From Endozoicomonas ascidiicola (GTDB taxonomy: Bacteria; Pseudomonadota; Gammaproteobacteria; Pseudomonadales; Endozoicomonadaceae), in NCBI RefSeq assembly GCF_001646945.1, contig NZ_LUTV01000008.1, positions 111,865-175,864 of the forward strand: a stretch of DNA of 64,000 nucleotides, given 5' to 3'. The notes under the pieces were generated by a model. That model did not search any database. It saw nothing but the letters and a program-made list of their open reading frames with translations, and was not told where the DNA came from. Of this stretch, positions 44,033-54,894 are shown piece by piece. Positions within the stretch are counted from its first letter, which is position 1; each line of letters opens with the position of its first letter. Position numbers and translations under genes: made by a program.

Positions 44033-46873
44033 TTATGCTTTTATTGCCAGTGCATCGTTTACCAATTGCGCCTGCTCCTGAGCATGGATGGACATATAGC
44101 CACAGGCCGGAGCCGCGGAAGCATTTCGCCCAGCATATCTCAGATTTACCGCTTTGTTCCCATATTCACCAACGGAGCGACGCATGTGATGCTGACTGCA
44201 ATACCAAGCGCCCTGATTCATTGGCTCTTCCTGACACCAGACCACATCCGTTAAATTTGGATAACGGCTAATCAGTTCATTCAGATCATCCTGAGGGAAT
44301 GGGTACAACTGCTCAATTCGGATAATAGCAGTGTCTTTCATCTCCTCTGCACGGCGTTTATCCAGAAGATCGTAATAGACCTTACCAGAACACATGACCA
44401 GACGAGTTACATCCGCATTTTCATGGCTATCAATCTCAGGAATGATGGTCTGGAAACCACCGTCTGCTAACTCTTCCAGAGTAGAAACCGCCATTTTATG
44501 ACGCAACAGACTCTTCGGCGTAAACGCTACCAACGGCTTGCGCAGAGGGCGCAGCATCTGACGGCGCAGCATATGGAATACCTGAGCCGGCGTTGTCGGC
44601 ACACACACTTGAATATTGTGCTCTGCAGACAACTGCAAGAAACGTTCAAGTCGTGCAGATGAGTGCTCAGGCCCCTGACCTTCATAACCGTGTGGCAAAA
44701 GCATGGTTAAGCCTGAAAGACGTCCCCACTTATGCTCACCACTGGAGATAAACTGATCAATAACCACTTGAGCACCGTTCGCAAAATCACCGAACTGCGC
44801 TTCCCAGATCACCAGCGAATTGGGATTCGTCGCTGAGTAGCCGTATTCAAATGCCAGCACCGCTTCTTCAGACAGGAAGGAATCCCAGAGCTGGAACCGT
44901 GGCTGATCTTCAGACAACTTGGCCAGGTTTACCAGGGTTGAACCGTCTTTCTGGTTATGGAACACCGCATGACGATGAGAGAACGTACCTCGACCAACAT
45001 CCTGACCCGTGATACGAACTTCAGTGCCTTCCATCAACAATGAACCGTAAGCCAGCAATTCTGCGCAACCCCAGTTAATGGGTAATGCACCTGCCACCAT
45101 TTTACGACGATCTTCAATTATTTTGCTGACCTGACGTTGCAGTACAAATCCTTCGGGGATTTCAAACAGCTTCTGACCGATGGCCTGAAGTGAACCAAGC
45201 GCTACACGAGTGTCGTGTTTGGCTGTCCATTCGTGACCAAGATAAGGCGTCCAGTCCACAAACAATTCTTTGTTAGGTTCTTTAACCAGCGCCTTTACAA
45301 CATGCTCACCGTTATCCAGCACAGAACGGAAATCGTCCATCAGCGCTTTATCATCTGCCTCGGTCAGCACGCCCTGACTCAACAGTGACTTCGCGTAAAG
45401 GTCACGGGTGGTGGTATGAGACTTGATCTTGCTGTACATCATTGGCTGCGTTGCCGCAGGCTCATCCGCTTCGTTGTGACCACGGCGACGATAGCACACG
45501 AGATCCACAACAATGTCCTTACGGAACTCCATACGGTAATCCAGTGCCAGCTTGGTGGCAAACTGAACCGCTTCCGGATCATCACCGTTGACATGGAGAA
45601 TAGGAGCGCCGACCATTTTGGCAACGTCTGTACAATATTCAGTTGAACGAGCGTCTTCACGGAAACTGGTGGTAAAACCGACCTGGTTGTTGATGATGAT
45701 GTGAATCGTACCACCGGTTTTGTACGCCCGGGTCTGTGACATCTGCAGGGTTTCCATCACCACACCCTGACCAGCAAATGCCGCATCACCGTGGATTGCA
45801 ATAGGCACTACCTTTTCACCCACCGGATCTTTACGACGATCTTGGCGAGCACGCACAGAACCTTCTACCACCGGTGTGACGATTTCCAAATGCGACGGGT
45901 TAAACATCAGCGCCAAGTGGACTTCGCCGCCCGGCGTCATGACGTTAGATGAGAAACCCTGATGGTATTTCACATCGCCGGAACCACGCTCAACCAGCTT
46001 CTTGCCTTCAAACTCATCAAAGAGGTCGCCCGGCTTTTTACCAAAAATATTAATCAGGACATTCAAACGACCACGGTGCGCCATCCCGATAACCAGTTCC
46101 TTTGAACCGTAAGAACCGGAACGTTGAATAATCTCATCCAACATAGGAATAAGCGATTCGCCACCTTCCAGGCCAAAACGCTTAGTGCCCGGAAATTTGG
46201 TGCCGAGGTATTTCTCAAGGCCTTCGGCGGCAGTCAATCGCTCCAGTAAGTGAAGCTTGGCTTCGGTTCCTACTGCCGGACGACTGCGCACACTTTCCAT
46301 ACGGCTCTGGAACCATCGGCGCTCTTCGGTCTGGGGAATATGCATGTATTCCACACCGATGGAGCCACAGTAAGTTGCCTGAAGAGCATCGTAAATGTCG
46401 CGAAGGGAGGTGTGTTCTTTACCAATAAACAGTGTGGCAGCCTGAAAATCCGTATCCAGATCCGCTTCACTTAAGCCGTGGTAGGCAAGAGATAGATCGG
46501 GAAACTGTTCCCGCATCATGACACCCAGCGGGTCGATAGCCGCCTGCTGATGACCACGAATACGAAATGCACTAATCAGACGCAGAACCTGCACCTGTTT
46601 GCGCTCGTGGTCACTGGACACTGTCGAGGTTTGAATGGGTCGTGACGTTTGGCGCTGGCGCGCCATCAGCACAAAGTTTTCCTGAATGGTTGAATGGGGT
46701 ACGTCTACCGAAGAACCGTTAACAGCAGGCAGCTTCTCAAAATAGTCGCGCCACTGTTGCTCTACGCTATTGGGGTCGCGCAGATAGCGTTCGTACAGTT
46801 CCTCGACGTATGCAGCATTGCCCCCTGCAATGTGGGATGAATTCCACATCCGCTGCATGACACCTTCTTGCAT
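44033..46873 (-). CDS. sucA: 2-oxoglutarate dehydrogenase E1
   Basis: A 946-residue thiamine-diphosphate enzyme. The N-terminal E2-binding segment is typical (NAAYVEELYERYLRDPNSVEQQWRDYF), followed by the ThDP-binding region (GMAHRGRLNVLINIFGK; HGDAAFAGQGVVMET; INNQVGFTT) and the C-terminal transketolase-like part (LPHGYEGQGPEHSSARLERFLQL). Start at ATG 46873 behind GTAAGGACC; a second ATG five codons on is also preceded by AAGAAGG. The gap before it (46874-47299) separates it from sdhB. Confidence 0.97.
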   Translation of the reverse strand: MQEGVMQRMWNSSHIAGGNAAYVEELYERYLRDPNSVEQQWRDYFEKLPAVNGSSVDVPHSTIQENFVLMARQRQTSRPIQTSTVSSDHERKQVQVLRLISAFRIRGHQQAAIDPLGVMMREQFPDLSLAYHGLSEADLDTDFQAATLFIGKEHTSLRDIYDALQATYCGSIGVEYMHIPQTEERRWFQSRMESVRSRPAVGTEAKLHLLERLTAAEGLEKYLGTKFPGTKRFGLEGGESLIPMLDEIIQRSGSYGSKELVIGMAHRGRLNVLINIFGKKPGDLFDEFEGKKLVERGSGDVKYHQGFSSNVMTPGGEVHLALMFNPSHLEIVTPVVEGSVRARQDRRKDPVGEKVVPIAIHGDAAFAGQGVVMETLQMSQTRAYKTGGTIHIIINNQVGFTTSFREDARSTEYCTDVAKMVGAPILHVNGDDPEAVQFATKLALDYRMEFRKDIVVDLVCYRRRGHNEADEPAATQPMMYSKIKSHTTTRDLYAKSLLSQGVLTEADDKALMDDFRSVLDNGEHVVKALVKEPNKELFVDWTPYLGHEWTAKHDTRVALGSLQAIGQKLFEIPEGFVLQRQVSKIIEDRRKMVAGALPINWGCAELLAYGSLLMEGTEVRITGQDVGRGTFSHRHAVFHNQKDGSTLVNLAKLSEDQPRFQLWDSFLSEEAVLAFEYGYSATNPNSLVIWEAQFGDFANGAQVVIDQFISSGEHKWGRLSGLTMLLPHGYEGQGPEHSSARLERFLQLSAEHNIQVCVPTTPAQVFHMLRRQMLRPLRKPLVAFTPKSLLRHKMAVSTLEELADGGFQTIIPEIDSHENADVTRLVMCSGKVYYDLLDKRRAEEMKDTAIIRIEQLYPFPQDDLNELISRYPNLTDVVWCQEEPMNQGAWYCSQHHMRRSVGEYGNKAVNLRYAGRNASAAPACGYMSIHAQEQAQLVNDALAIKA

Positions 46874-47299
46874 GGTCCTTACCCCGTGAGTCTGGGGCTA
46901 TATCCCGGGAAGCACCCGTTCAACTATATATTGTTAATCAACTATATTTCGTTAATCAATAATATATCCGTTAACAGGCATCACTGATTCTATAATGCTA
47001 ATCAGTGTTGTCCCCGCAGATAGAATCGGATGTTTTCCGACCGCCCCTGCTGGTTCAAGCGTTGCAGCTCCCTTTGTTAACAGGTAGCCACTGAATTCGA
47101 TACAAAGTGTATTGCAGACTATTGTTTATCTGATAGCGCGGGTGTCAGAAGTCGCCTGCAAGCCTCTGACATAAATTCACACGCTCTTTACCTTTCGACC
47201 AAAAAAACACTCTGAAGGTAACGACCTCATAGAGTGCTTCTTAAGAGCCCCGCAAAGATAACAGGGCAACTCATCCAATTTCAGCTGTTAAGCCAAAGA
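46874..47299. other. sdhB-sucA intergenic region with terminator and GTTAATCAA repeats
   Basis: No gene is present. GTTAATCAA occurs at 46933-46941 and 46951-46959, with a third GTTAA at 46970, inside AT-rich DNA just upstream of sucA; phased GTTAA direct repeats resemble ArcA sites, which would suit redox control of the TCA cycle, but this is inference. An intrinsic terminator for the sdh transcript lies at 47201-47236. Confidence 0.5.
47201..47236 (-). terminator. Intrinsic terminator after sdhB
   Basis: On the minus strand CACTCT and AGAGTG (47231-47236 / 47208-47213) close a 17-base loop and run into seven T (47207-47201). It may partly separate sdhCDAB from sucA transcription. Confidence 0.55.
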
Positions 47300-48004
47300 C
47301 TACGTTGCACTCTTAAACAACATTTGTCTTATATGACCAATAGCACGAGTTGGATTCAGACCTTTCGGGCAAACATTGACACAGTTCATAATGCCCCGAC
47401 AACGGAACACACTGAACGGGTCATCCAGCTCTGCCAGACGCTCTTCGGTCGCTGTATCGCGACTGTCTGCCAGAAAGCGATAGGCCTGAAGCAAGCCGGA
47501 AGGACCAACAAATTTGTCCGGATTCCACCAGAATGATGGGCAAGCCGTTGAACAACATGCACAAAGAATACACTCGTACAGGCCATCCAGCTTTTCCCGG
47601 TCCTCTGGAGTTTGAAGCCGCTCAATCGCCGGAGCAGGTGTTTCATTGATCAGGTAAGGCTTGATCTTTTCGTACTGTTTATAAAACAGACTCATATCAA
47701 CCACCAGATCCCGAATCACCGGTAAACCAGGCAATGGGCGGATAACCAGCTTATTGCCTTTAGCCGCTTCTGACAATGGGGTCACACAGGCCAGGCCGTT
47801 GGTACCACCAATGCTCAGGCCATCGGAACCACAAACCCCTTCGCGGCATGAGCGACGATAGACCAGTGTTGAATCCTGTTCCTTAATCAGGTTCAGGACA
47901 TCAAGCACCATCAGGTCCTTGCCCTCCGGAATCTCAATATCGAAGTCCTGCATATAGGGCTTCTTATCGGTTTCCGGATTATAACGATAGACACTTACCT
48001 TCAT
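47300..48004 (-). CDS. sdhB: Succinate dehydrogenase iron-sulfur subunit
   Basis: A 234-residue electron-transfer subunit. The [2Fe-2S] ligands are in CREGVCGSDG plus LAC; the [4Fe-4S] and [3Fe-4S] ligands are in CILCACCSTACPSFWW and CRGIMNCVNVCPKGLNP. Length is close to E. coli SdhB (238). It lies 11 bases after sdhA. Confidence 0.98.
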   Translation of the reverse strand: MKVSVYRYNPETDKKPYMQDFDIEIPEGKDLMVLDVLNLIKEQDSTLVYRRSCREGVCGSDGLSIGGTNGLACVTPLSEAAKGNKLVIRPLPGLPVIRDLVVDMSLFYKQYEKIKPYLINETPAPAIERLQTPEDREKLDGLYECILCACCSTACPSFWWNPDKFVGPSGLLQAYRFLADSRDTATEERLAELDDPFSVFRCRGIMNCVNVCPKGLNPTRAIGHIRQMLFKSAT

Positions 48005-48015
48005 AATCCTCTCCC

Positions 48016-49788
48016 TTAATACGTTCTGGCTTTGGGAGGGAAGGCCTCCATGGTCGTCGGAGCAAAGTTCACCGCCCGCTTACTCACTGATTTATCCAGC
48101 GGTGAGTACAGAGAGTGAGCCAGCCAGTTCTCGTCGTCACGCTCCTGGAAATCATTACGGGCATGAGCACCGCGAGACTCTTTACGCACTTCAGCGGATA
48201 CGGCTGTAGCGTAGGCGACCTCATAAAGATTCCCCAGTTCAAGTGCCTCGATACGAGCCGTATTGAACGCGTTACTCTTGTCTTCCAGATGCAGGTTGCC
48301 CATGCGTTCGCCCAGCTCATCCAGCAGCTTAAGACCTTTCTGCATACTCTCGCCTTCGCGGAATACACCAAAGTACAGCTGCATAGTGCTTTGCAAATCG
48401 GCGCGCACTTTGGCAACACTTTCACCCTTGGAAGAACCGTTCAAACGATCCAGACGGGAAAGTGCAGCATCAAGGTCACTGGCAGAAGCATCGACCGCAT
48501 CAAAGCCTTCTTTCAGATTCTTTTCAATCTGAATACCGGCTGCACGACCAAACACCACCAAATCCAGCAGAGAGTTACCACCCAGACGGTTAGCGCCGTG
48601 TACGGATACACAAGCCGCTTCACCGCAGGCATACAAGCCTTCAATGATTTCATCGTTACCTGCTGCATTCTGACGCAGAGCCTGACCGCCAACATTGGTG
48701 GGAATACCACCCATCATGTAATGGCAGGTTGGTACGACAGGAACAGGTACTTTTACCGGATCCGCATGAGCGAAGGTTTTGGACAGCTCACAAATACCAG
48801 GCAGACGCAGGTTCAGCGTTTCTTCACCCAGATGATCCAACTTCAACAGAACGTGATCTTTATTGGGACCACAGCCGCGACCTTCCAGAATCTCGATAAC
48901 CATGGAGCGGGCAACCACGTCACGACCGGCAAGGTCTTTCGCGTTGGGTGCATAACGCTCCATAAAGCGTTCACCTTCACTATTAATGAGGTAACCACCT
49001 TCACCACGACAACCTTCCGTTACCAGTACACCAGCACAATGAATACCGGTTGGGTGGAACTGCCACATTTCCATATCCTGCATGGGGTAACCCGCACGCA
49101 GCGCCATACCAATACCATCACCGGTATTGATCAGGGCATTGGTTGTGGAAGAGTAGATTCGTCCAGCTCCGCCTGTTGCCATAACGGTGGCTTTTGCTTT
49201 GATGTAAACGGTCTCGCCGCTTTCAATATCAATCGCAATAACACCGGCAATCTGGCCTTTCTGGTTTTTCACCAGATCGACGGCGTACCATTCATTCAGG
49301 AATGTCGTGCCGCCTTTTAAGTTCGCCTGATACAGCGTATGCAGAAGCGCGTGACCAGTACGGTCTGCTGCCGCGCACGTTCTCGCAGCCTGACCGCCTT
49401 TACCAAAATCTTTGGACTGACCACCGAACGGACGCTGATAAATACGACCTTCCTCAGTACGGGAGAACGGCAGCCCCATGTGCTCAAGTTCAAACACAGC
49501 TTGTGGGCCAACTGAACACATATACTCGATAGCGTCCTGGTCACCGATATAATCCGACCCTTTTACGGTGTCGAACATGTGCCAGCGCCAATCATCATTG
49601 GGATCATCACTGGCAATTGCACAGGTAATACCGCCCTGGGCAGACACCGTATGCGAACGAGTAGGAAACACCTTGGTAACACAGGCAGTCTTAATCCCCG
49701 CCTGGGTCAGCTGAAGCGCAGCACGCATGCCGGCGCCCCCGCCACCTATAACAATGGCATCATAGGTAAGGGTACGAAGTGCTGACAT
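48016..49788 (-). CDS. sdhA: Succinate dehydrogenase flavoprotein subunit
   Basis: A 590-residue flavoprotein that oxidises succinate to fumarate. FAD site [19 protein letters not shown] is attached to the His of the [10 protein letters not shown] segment; active-site residues lie in the [21 protein letters not shown] and RDVVARSM segments. Length matches E. coli SdhA (588). It overlaps nothing and starts three bases after sdhD. Confidence 0.98.
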   Translation of the reverse strand: MSALRTLTYDAIVIGGGGAGMRAALQLTQAGIKTACVTKVFPTRSHTVSAQGGITCAIASDDPNDDWRWHMFDTVKGSDYIGDQDAIEYMCSVGPQAVFELEHMGLPFSRTEEGRIYQRPFGGQSKDFGKGGQAARTCAAADRTGHALLHTLYQANLKGGTTFLNEWYAVDLVKNQKGQIAGVIAIDIESGETVYIKAKATVMATGGAGRIYSSTTNALINTGDGIGMALRAGYPMQDMEMWQFHPTGIHCAGVLVTEGCRGEGGYLINSEGERFMERYAPNAKDLAGRDVVARSMVIEILEGRGCGPNKDHVLLKLDHLGEETLNLRLPGICELSKTFAHADPVKVPVPVVPTCHYMMGGIPTNVGGQALRQNAAGNDEIIEGLYACGEAACVSVHGANRLGGNSLLDLVVFGRAAGIQIEKNLKEGFDAVDASASDLDAALSRLDRLNGSSKGESVAKVRADLQSTMQLYFGVFREGESMQKGLKLLDELGERMGNLHLEDKSNAFNTARIEALELGNLYEVAYATAVSAEVRKESRGAHARNDFQERDDENWLAHSLYSPLDKSVSKRAVNFAPTTMEAFPPKARTY

Positions 49789-49791
49789 CGA

Positions 49792-50160
49792 TTAAAGCCC
49801 CCAAAGAATCTGCACGCCCCAGACTACATAGCTGAAGAGCGCGATAAAGCATACAACCTGTACAGGAAAACGAACCAGCACCGACTTACAGCCGAACGTG
49901 CGATCGTTAAGATAATCTGTTGTTATGGTCCACATCCCCACCCAGGCATGCGCCAGAATAGAAACCAGGGTCAGCAGACTAAAAATCTTCACCCAGGTCT
50001 GATCAAACAATCCCGCCCATTGGCTGAATTGCAAATCCGGGTTCGCCACAAGGTACCCAAGCAGGAAGACAGAATATGCGCCAAGAATAATGGCCGTCAG
50101 TCTTTGCAGCATCCAGTCGTAAAGCCCACTGCGGGACAAATTGGTGATATTGGTTACCAT
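49792..50160 (-). CDS. sdhD: Succinate dehydrogenase membrane anchor subunit SdhD
   Basis: A 122-residue protein with three membrane helices (LTAIILGAYSVFLLGYLV; VKIFSLLTLVSILAHAWVGMWTI; VVCFIALFSYVVWGVQILW). The heme-ligand His region HAWVGMWTITTDYL is typical of SdhD. ATG 50160 is preferred to GTG 50166. The start overlaps the sdhC stop by seven bases. Confidence 0.94.
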   Translation of the reverse strand: MVTNITNLSRSGLYDWMLQRLTAIILGAYSVFLLGYLVANPDLQFSQWAGLFDQTWVKIFSLLTLVSILAHAWVGMWTITTDYLNDRTFGCKSVLVRFPVQVVCFIALFSYVVWGVQILWGL

Positions 50161-50528
50161 ACCCACACCCCCGCAAGGATAATCAATACAACGGAAAGCA
50201 CCAGAGTCACGATTGCGCCAAATTTGCCAGACTCTTTTCCATCACCTATATCTACATCCATAAGAAGATGCTTCACACCGGCAACGAAGTGATAGATCAG
50301 GGCAGACAAAATCCCCCAGACTATAAACTTGGCCAATGGTGACAGTAAAAGAGACTTCAAAGACCCAAACGCTTCCTCAGAAGTAAGCGACAGCTCTAGT
50401 CCGTATAAGAGAAACCCCAGCCCCACAAATAGAATTATTCCCGATATGCGATGCAGTATCGAAGTGTATGCAGGCAAGGGTAGTTTGATTGTTGTAATAT
50501 CTAGATTGACAGGTCTTTTGCTATTCAC
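50154..50528 (-). CDS. sdhC: Succinate dehydrogenase cytochrome b556 subunit SdhC
   Basis: GTG 50528 gives 124 residues and the classical N-terminus VNSKRPVNLDITTIKLPLPAY; a frame open to 50579 would add an atypical leader. Three membrane helices are present. The SILHRISG segment binds quinone, and the heme His lies in YHFVAGVKHLLMD. First gene of the minus-strand TCA cluster. Confidence 0.93.
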   Translation of the reverse strand: MNSKRPVNLDITTIKLPLPAYTSILHRISGIILFVGLGFLLYGLELSLTSEEAFGSLKSLLLSPLAKFIVWGILSALIYHFVAGVKHLLMDVDIGDGKESGKFGAIVTLVLSVVLIILAGVWVW

Positions 50529-50709
50529 TCTTTTTGCCCCAACGCCCGATGGCGTGCACAGCAGAATCAGCAAGAACATCCAGGTTCTCTGGACCCTACA
50601 GAACGCAGGAATAAATCGTTAAATCCTCATAAAACGACCTTCCTAAAAACACCCGAAAAAAACAGTAATAATCGCCATGAAAATCACTGCCTCTGCGGCT
50701 TCGGGTCGG

Positions 50710-50738
50710 AGTATATACACTCTACCAAGTAATTACAA
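50710..50738 (-). promoter_or_regulatory. Sigma-70 promoter for sdhCDAB
   Basis: On the minus strand TTGTAA (50738-50733), a 17-base spacer and TATACT (50715-50710). The predicted start near 50703 gives a leader of about 175 bases before sdhC. Confidence 0.55.
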
Positions 50739-50823
50739 TTGCTCACTTTGTTAAGCAAATACCACTAAAACATTCCGAGTAATTTGTCATCATTATTACG
50801 GGTTACATAAACACACAGTTCGT

Positions 50824-50851
50824 TTGACAAAAAAATATATCGCTCTATAGT
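50824..50851 (+). promoter_or_regulatory. Sigma-70 promoter for gltA
   Basis: Consensus TTGACA (50824-50829), 16-base spacer of A/T, TATAGT (50846-50851). The predicted start near 50858 gives a leader of about 158 bases before gltA. Confidence 0.65.
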
Positions 50852-51015
50852 GGTCGAACCGTAACACCGAGCCATTTATACCTAATAGAATATTTATTAA
50901 ATAGGCCTTCGGTTTTCTCAGCGAATTTGTGTTTTTTTAAGAATAATGCACCTACGGTCACCCTGACCTGGAATGCAACTATAACGAGACCAAACGGCAA
51001 GACAGGAGGCCATAA

Positions 51016-52308
51016 ATGGCTGACAAGAAAGCTCTACTCTCCATTGACGGCATGGAACAGCCATTGGAGTTACCGATTTACTCAGGCACCTTAGGTCCTG
51101 ATGTTGTTGATGTAAGGGGCCTCACTTCTGGTGGTTTGTTCACTTACGACCCAGGCTTTGTTTCCACTGCATCCTGTGAATCAAAGATCACCTTTATCGA
51201 TGGTGAGAAAGGCGTACTGCTGCACCGCGGCTACCCTATCGAGCAGCTGGCAGAAGAGTCTGACTATCTCGAAACCTGCTACCTACTTCTGTACGGAGAT
51301 CTTCCAAGCCGTCAGGAAAAGGAAAATTTCGAAAACACCATCATGCGTCACACCATGATCCATGAACAGATGAGCGATCTGTTTTCCGGATTCCGTCGTG
51401 ATGCGCACCCGATGGCGATTATGTGTGGTGTTGTCGGCGCATTGTCTGCCTTCTATCACGACTCTCTGGACATCACCAACGAAGTACACCGTGAAATCTG
51501 CGCCTATCGTCTGATTTCCAAAATGCCAACACTGGCAGCCATGGCGTACAAATATTCTGTTGGCCAGCCCTTCATTTACCCACGTAACGATCTGAGCTAC
51601 GGCGGCAACTTCCTGCACATGATGTTTGCGACGCCTTGCGAAGAGTACGAAGTAAAACCGGTTCTGGCTAAAGCCATGGATCGCATCTTCCTGCTACACG
51701 CAGATCACGAGCAGAATGCGTCTACTTCTACTGTTCGTTTGGCTGGCTCCTCTGGTGCGAACCCATTTGCCTGTATTGCTGCCGGTATTGCAGCACTTTG
51801 GGGGCCTGCGCACGGCGGTGCCAACGAAGCAGTGCTGGTGATGCTGGATGAAATCGGTGATGAATCCAACATCGAAGAATTCATCGCCCGCGCGAAAGAT
51901 AAAGAAGATCCGTTCCGCTTGATGGGCTTCGGGCACCGCGTCTACAAAAACTTTGACCCACGCGCCAAAGTGATGAAACAGACCTGTGATGAAGTTCTGA
52001 AAGAGCTGGGTCTTGAAGATGACCCAATGTTCAAAATAGCCAAGCGTCTTGAAAAGATTGCTTTGGAAGATGAATACTTCATCAAGAAGAAGCTTTACCC
52101 GAACGTTGACTTCTATTCCGGCATCATCCTGAAAGCACTTGGCATCCCAGCCGAGATGTTTACCGTTATTTTTGCCACTGGCCGTACACCAGGCTGGATT
52201 GCTCACTGGCACGAGATGATCAGCGGTGAATACCGCATTGGTCGTCCACGTCAGTTGTATACTGGTGAAGCTAAACGTGATTATGTGGCTGTGAACAAAC
52301 GAAGTTAA
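51016..52308 (+). CDS. gltA: Citrate synthase, type II (GltA)
   Basis: A 430-residue enzyme condensing acetyl-CoA and oxaloacetate, the entry step of the TCA cycle. Start ATG 51016 behind ACAGGAGG. The active site is intact: [44 protein letters not shown] with the catalytic His, and the C-terminal RPRQLYTG. The N-terminal beta domain ([18 protein letters not shown]) marks the allosteric hexameric gram-negative type. A decayed copy of its last 340 bases lies 3.6 kb downstream. Confidence 0.98.
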   Translation: MADKKALLSIDGMEQPLELPIYSGTLGPDVVDVRGLTSGGLFTYDPGFVSTASCESKITFIDGEKGVLLHRGYPIEQLAEESDYLETCYLLLYGDLPSRQEKENFENTIMRHTMIHEQMSDLFSGFRRDAHPMAIMCGVVGALSAFYHDSLDITNEVHREICAYRLISKMPTLAAMAYKYSVGQPFIYPRNDLSYGGNFLHMMFATPCEEYEVKPVLAKAMDRIFLLHADHEQNASTSTVRLAGSSGANPFACIAAGIAALWGPAHGGANEAVLVMLDEIGDESNIEEFIARAKDKEDPFRLMGFGHRVYKNFDPRAKVMKQTCDEVLKELGLEDDPMFKIAKRLEKIALEDEYFIKKKLYPNVDFYSGIILKALGIPAEMFTVIFATGRTPGWIAHWHEMISGEYRIGRPRQLYTGEAKRDYVAVNKRS

Positions 52309-52465
52309 GTGCAGTACTACCCAGAATCATTTAGCTTGGTTCTGGGGCAGCATTCTTTCTAACCTCTTCTCCATTCTGATCTCATTCTTTCATTCTGGTA
52401 GTCATTACTAAACTTGGCATATCTTCAGCCGCAATATTAACCAACTAATCCTCAAGAATCACTCT

Positions 52466-54880
52466 TTAGGAGTTACTGCTCGCCTCGCATAGCCAAGAAT
52501 TGAACTTGTCTGCAGCACGAATAGCACCTGTGCAAAAGTCATCCCCTATACCAAGCTCTTTGGCCTGCTTACGCATCCTCTCCACCAATGGCGCATTGAG
52601 ATCTTTGACACTTTTACCTTTTATAGAATCGATGGGTTTCCCTAAAAAACTTTTATAGAGTTCTCTCCCGAATTGTTTGAGTAGACCATGTGCATGATCT
52701 AACCCTCGATAAGACACCGCCCTAATTCTATTATTTACAGTCCAGTTGTACCCCTCAAGAAGAATATAAAAGCTCATAAAGCGATCATTGTCCCACACAT
52801 TCTCCGAAATTTTCCCCTCCACCGTATCTAAGGTCCACTCTTCCTTGTCATATTGTTCTAACAAACCGTTTGTGTGTCTTAGCTGCCCCAGAATACTCAA
52901 ACAAGAAGCAAAATAAGTTTGCATTGTTTCCCGACTACCTATTGGCGAATACTCCACGGTCAGTTTACCAGCGCCCTTATTAAGATTAATCGTCATATTC
53001 TTTCGATCCATCGAGCAGGCCTGAAGTAAGCTGAGCAAGTAAAAAAAACGCTTACACCTTCCAGAGTCATTACAAAAATCCCCCTTATATCTGTCTGAAA
53101 ATTCATCCGAAAACGTTGCCCGAATTTTCCGACCTTTCCCTCCCTCAGCCTGCTCAAACATCTCTACTTCACACACATGAATACCCAACTTGGCACTGAC
53201 GCGATAAGCCGTGGGTAGATCAAGTACTGTGGCACCATCACAGTCAAATTCCGCCAATGCATCCAGACATTGCTGATCGGCCAGACTGACCTCCCCGGGT
53301 TTTAAAAAATTGATTCGGGTACCGGTCACTTCTCCAACCTTGATATCGTTGCTGCTACCTTGTCCGGAACCCAGGGCTACCGGAACCAGTGCATCAACAA
53401 ACCGCTTATGGATAAAATAGATCGCATCGTGAAAACTATTGATAGCGCCAGCACTGTCCGGTTGGCTCAGGGATTGAATCGTATTTTTCAGGGTTCGACA
53501 TTCATTAAGCCACGCCCGGTAGCCCAACGGGTCGATCTTATTATTACCCGACTCAACCAGCCCATTAACAATGCGCGCTCCTGCTTCCGTTACCTGACGG
53601 GTCATCCCCCCCAGACGCGATGACAATATTGATAATTCACTCTTGAAGGACTGAATCGAATGATCTGCGGCATCATTATGCAATTCTAAAAGGCGTTGAT
53701 AGCCTGCGAGAAAAGCCATCACATCGTCGGTAAAATGCTTTATCTCAAGTTGCAACTGTTGAGCAACAATCTGACGATCCGCCGACATACTGAACACTTT
53801 ACTCTGCTCCGGTGATAAACACTGATGCAGCAATCGGTCCGTGTGAAAATACTGCAGAAGCCGCTCATTTTGTTGAGTCAGCCAGGCAAAGCCTTCTTCC
53901 GGCCGCATAAAAGAGGGAGTTACTGATTTATAAGTACCGTACGCTTTTATGATTGATTGATAATCCGGCACCAAAGAGGTACGGCCAGATTCCCAGAGAG
54001 CAGACTGATCGCCCTCCAAAACAACCGCTGCCCCATCTCCATCAAAACTGCCCGCAACCAGGGTAACCCTTTCTGTTCCGGGATCGGGTTGATAGAAATT
54101 ATCGCCTGCCACCAGACAGGGCTTTTCTGCCTGACGCAGGGTAATCGCCACATGATCATTGCTCCCGCCTTCTCTAAAAACAAAGCCTGCCACCCGTTTT
54201 AGCACTTCGGAATCAAGCATCCAGTTCCTGGCATTATCTGCAAAAAGAATGGCGCCTTTGGGAATATCTTCCGGCTTCCTTCTTTCATTAACATAAACCG
54301 GCAACCCGCTACAAACACCTTCACTGACCAGTTGACCGCTGAGTTTATTCTGCTCGGGCAACCCTCGGTTAAAATGATTTCCACCGGTCAGCCGGGTGAC
54401 CGGGCGCACCTGTAAGAGGTATAGGTGGTTATGTCTGTCCACTGCAAACTCGACGTCTACAGGACAAAGCAACATATCTTCCAAATGCTGAACCAGAGCC
54501 TTCAGTTCCTTGACTGTTGTTTCCGAAAGCTTTTCATTAGTACTGCCGCTATCATTTTCAATTTTCTGCTCGGCATAGCCGCTACCATCAGGCAATGGTA
54601 ATAACTGATAACGACTGGGGATATTACCCGGGAACCACTGGCTGTTTACGCCGTCTCCCCTCGGTAAACTATAACGATGAGGCGTGACACCCTCATCCCC
54701 GGATACAACACCACGAGCCTGCCCCGGCGTGTATTCCACCTGTATGGTATCGTCCTGAAGAGAAGCATGGCTCAACACCACCCCGCCCAAATGGCAATTC
54801 AGGCAGATTTGTAACACCAGGGATACAGGCTGTGGTACTCCATCAGGACAGAGATCAGGACGATAGCCCGAGGCCATCAC
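52466..54880 (-). pseudogene. Dikinase-like gene, downstream part after frameshift (swivel domain plus unknown C-terminus)
   Basis: This 804-codon frame continues the N-terminal fragment encoded at 54895-55692 in another phase. It starts with the rest of the ATP-grasp domain (ASGYRPDLCPDG, VEFAVDRHNHLYLLQVRPVTRL, the end motif of PEP-synthase-type domains). Next comes a phosphohistidine swivel-like domain with GGSNDHVAITLRQAEKPCLV, where the His matches the phosphorylated residue of the GGxxxHxAI motif. The final 500 residues do not look like the PEP-binding TIM barrel expected in PEP synthase; they are mixed alpha/beta with no recognised family. The frame is intact apart from the break at its 5' end, so decay is recent or the break is an error. 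Confidence 0.72.
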
Positions 54881-54894
54881 CTTCAGACAGGTTT

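Larger units (their letters stand above)
50529..51015. other. Divergent sdhC/gltA regulatory region
   Basis: A 487-base intergenic region with no gene. It holds near-consensus promoters for both directions (separate entries) and leaves leaders of about 160-175 bases on each side, long enough for small-RNA or redox control. Confidence 0.6.
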
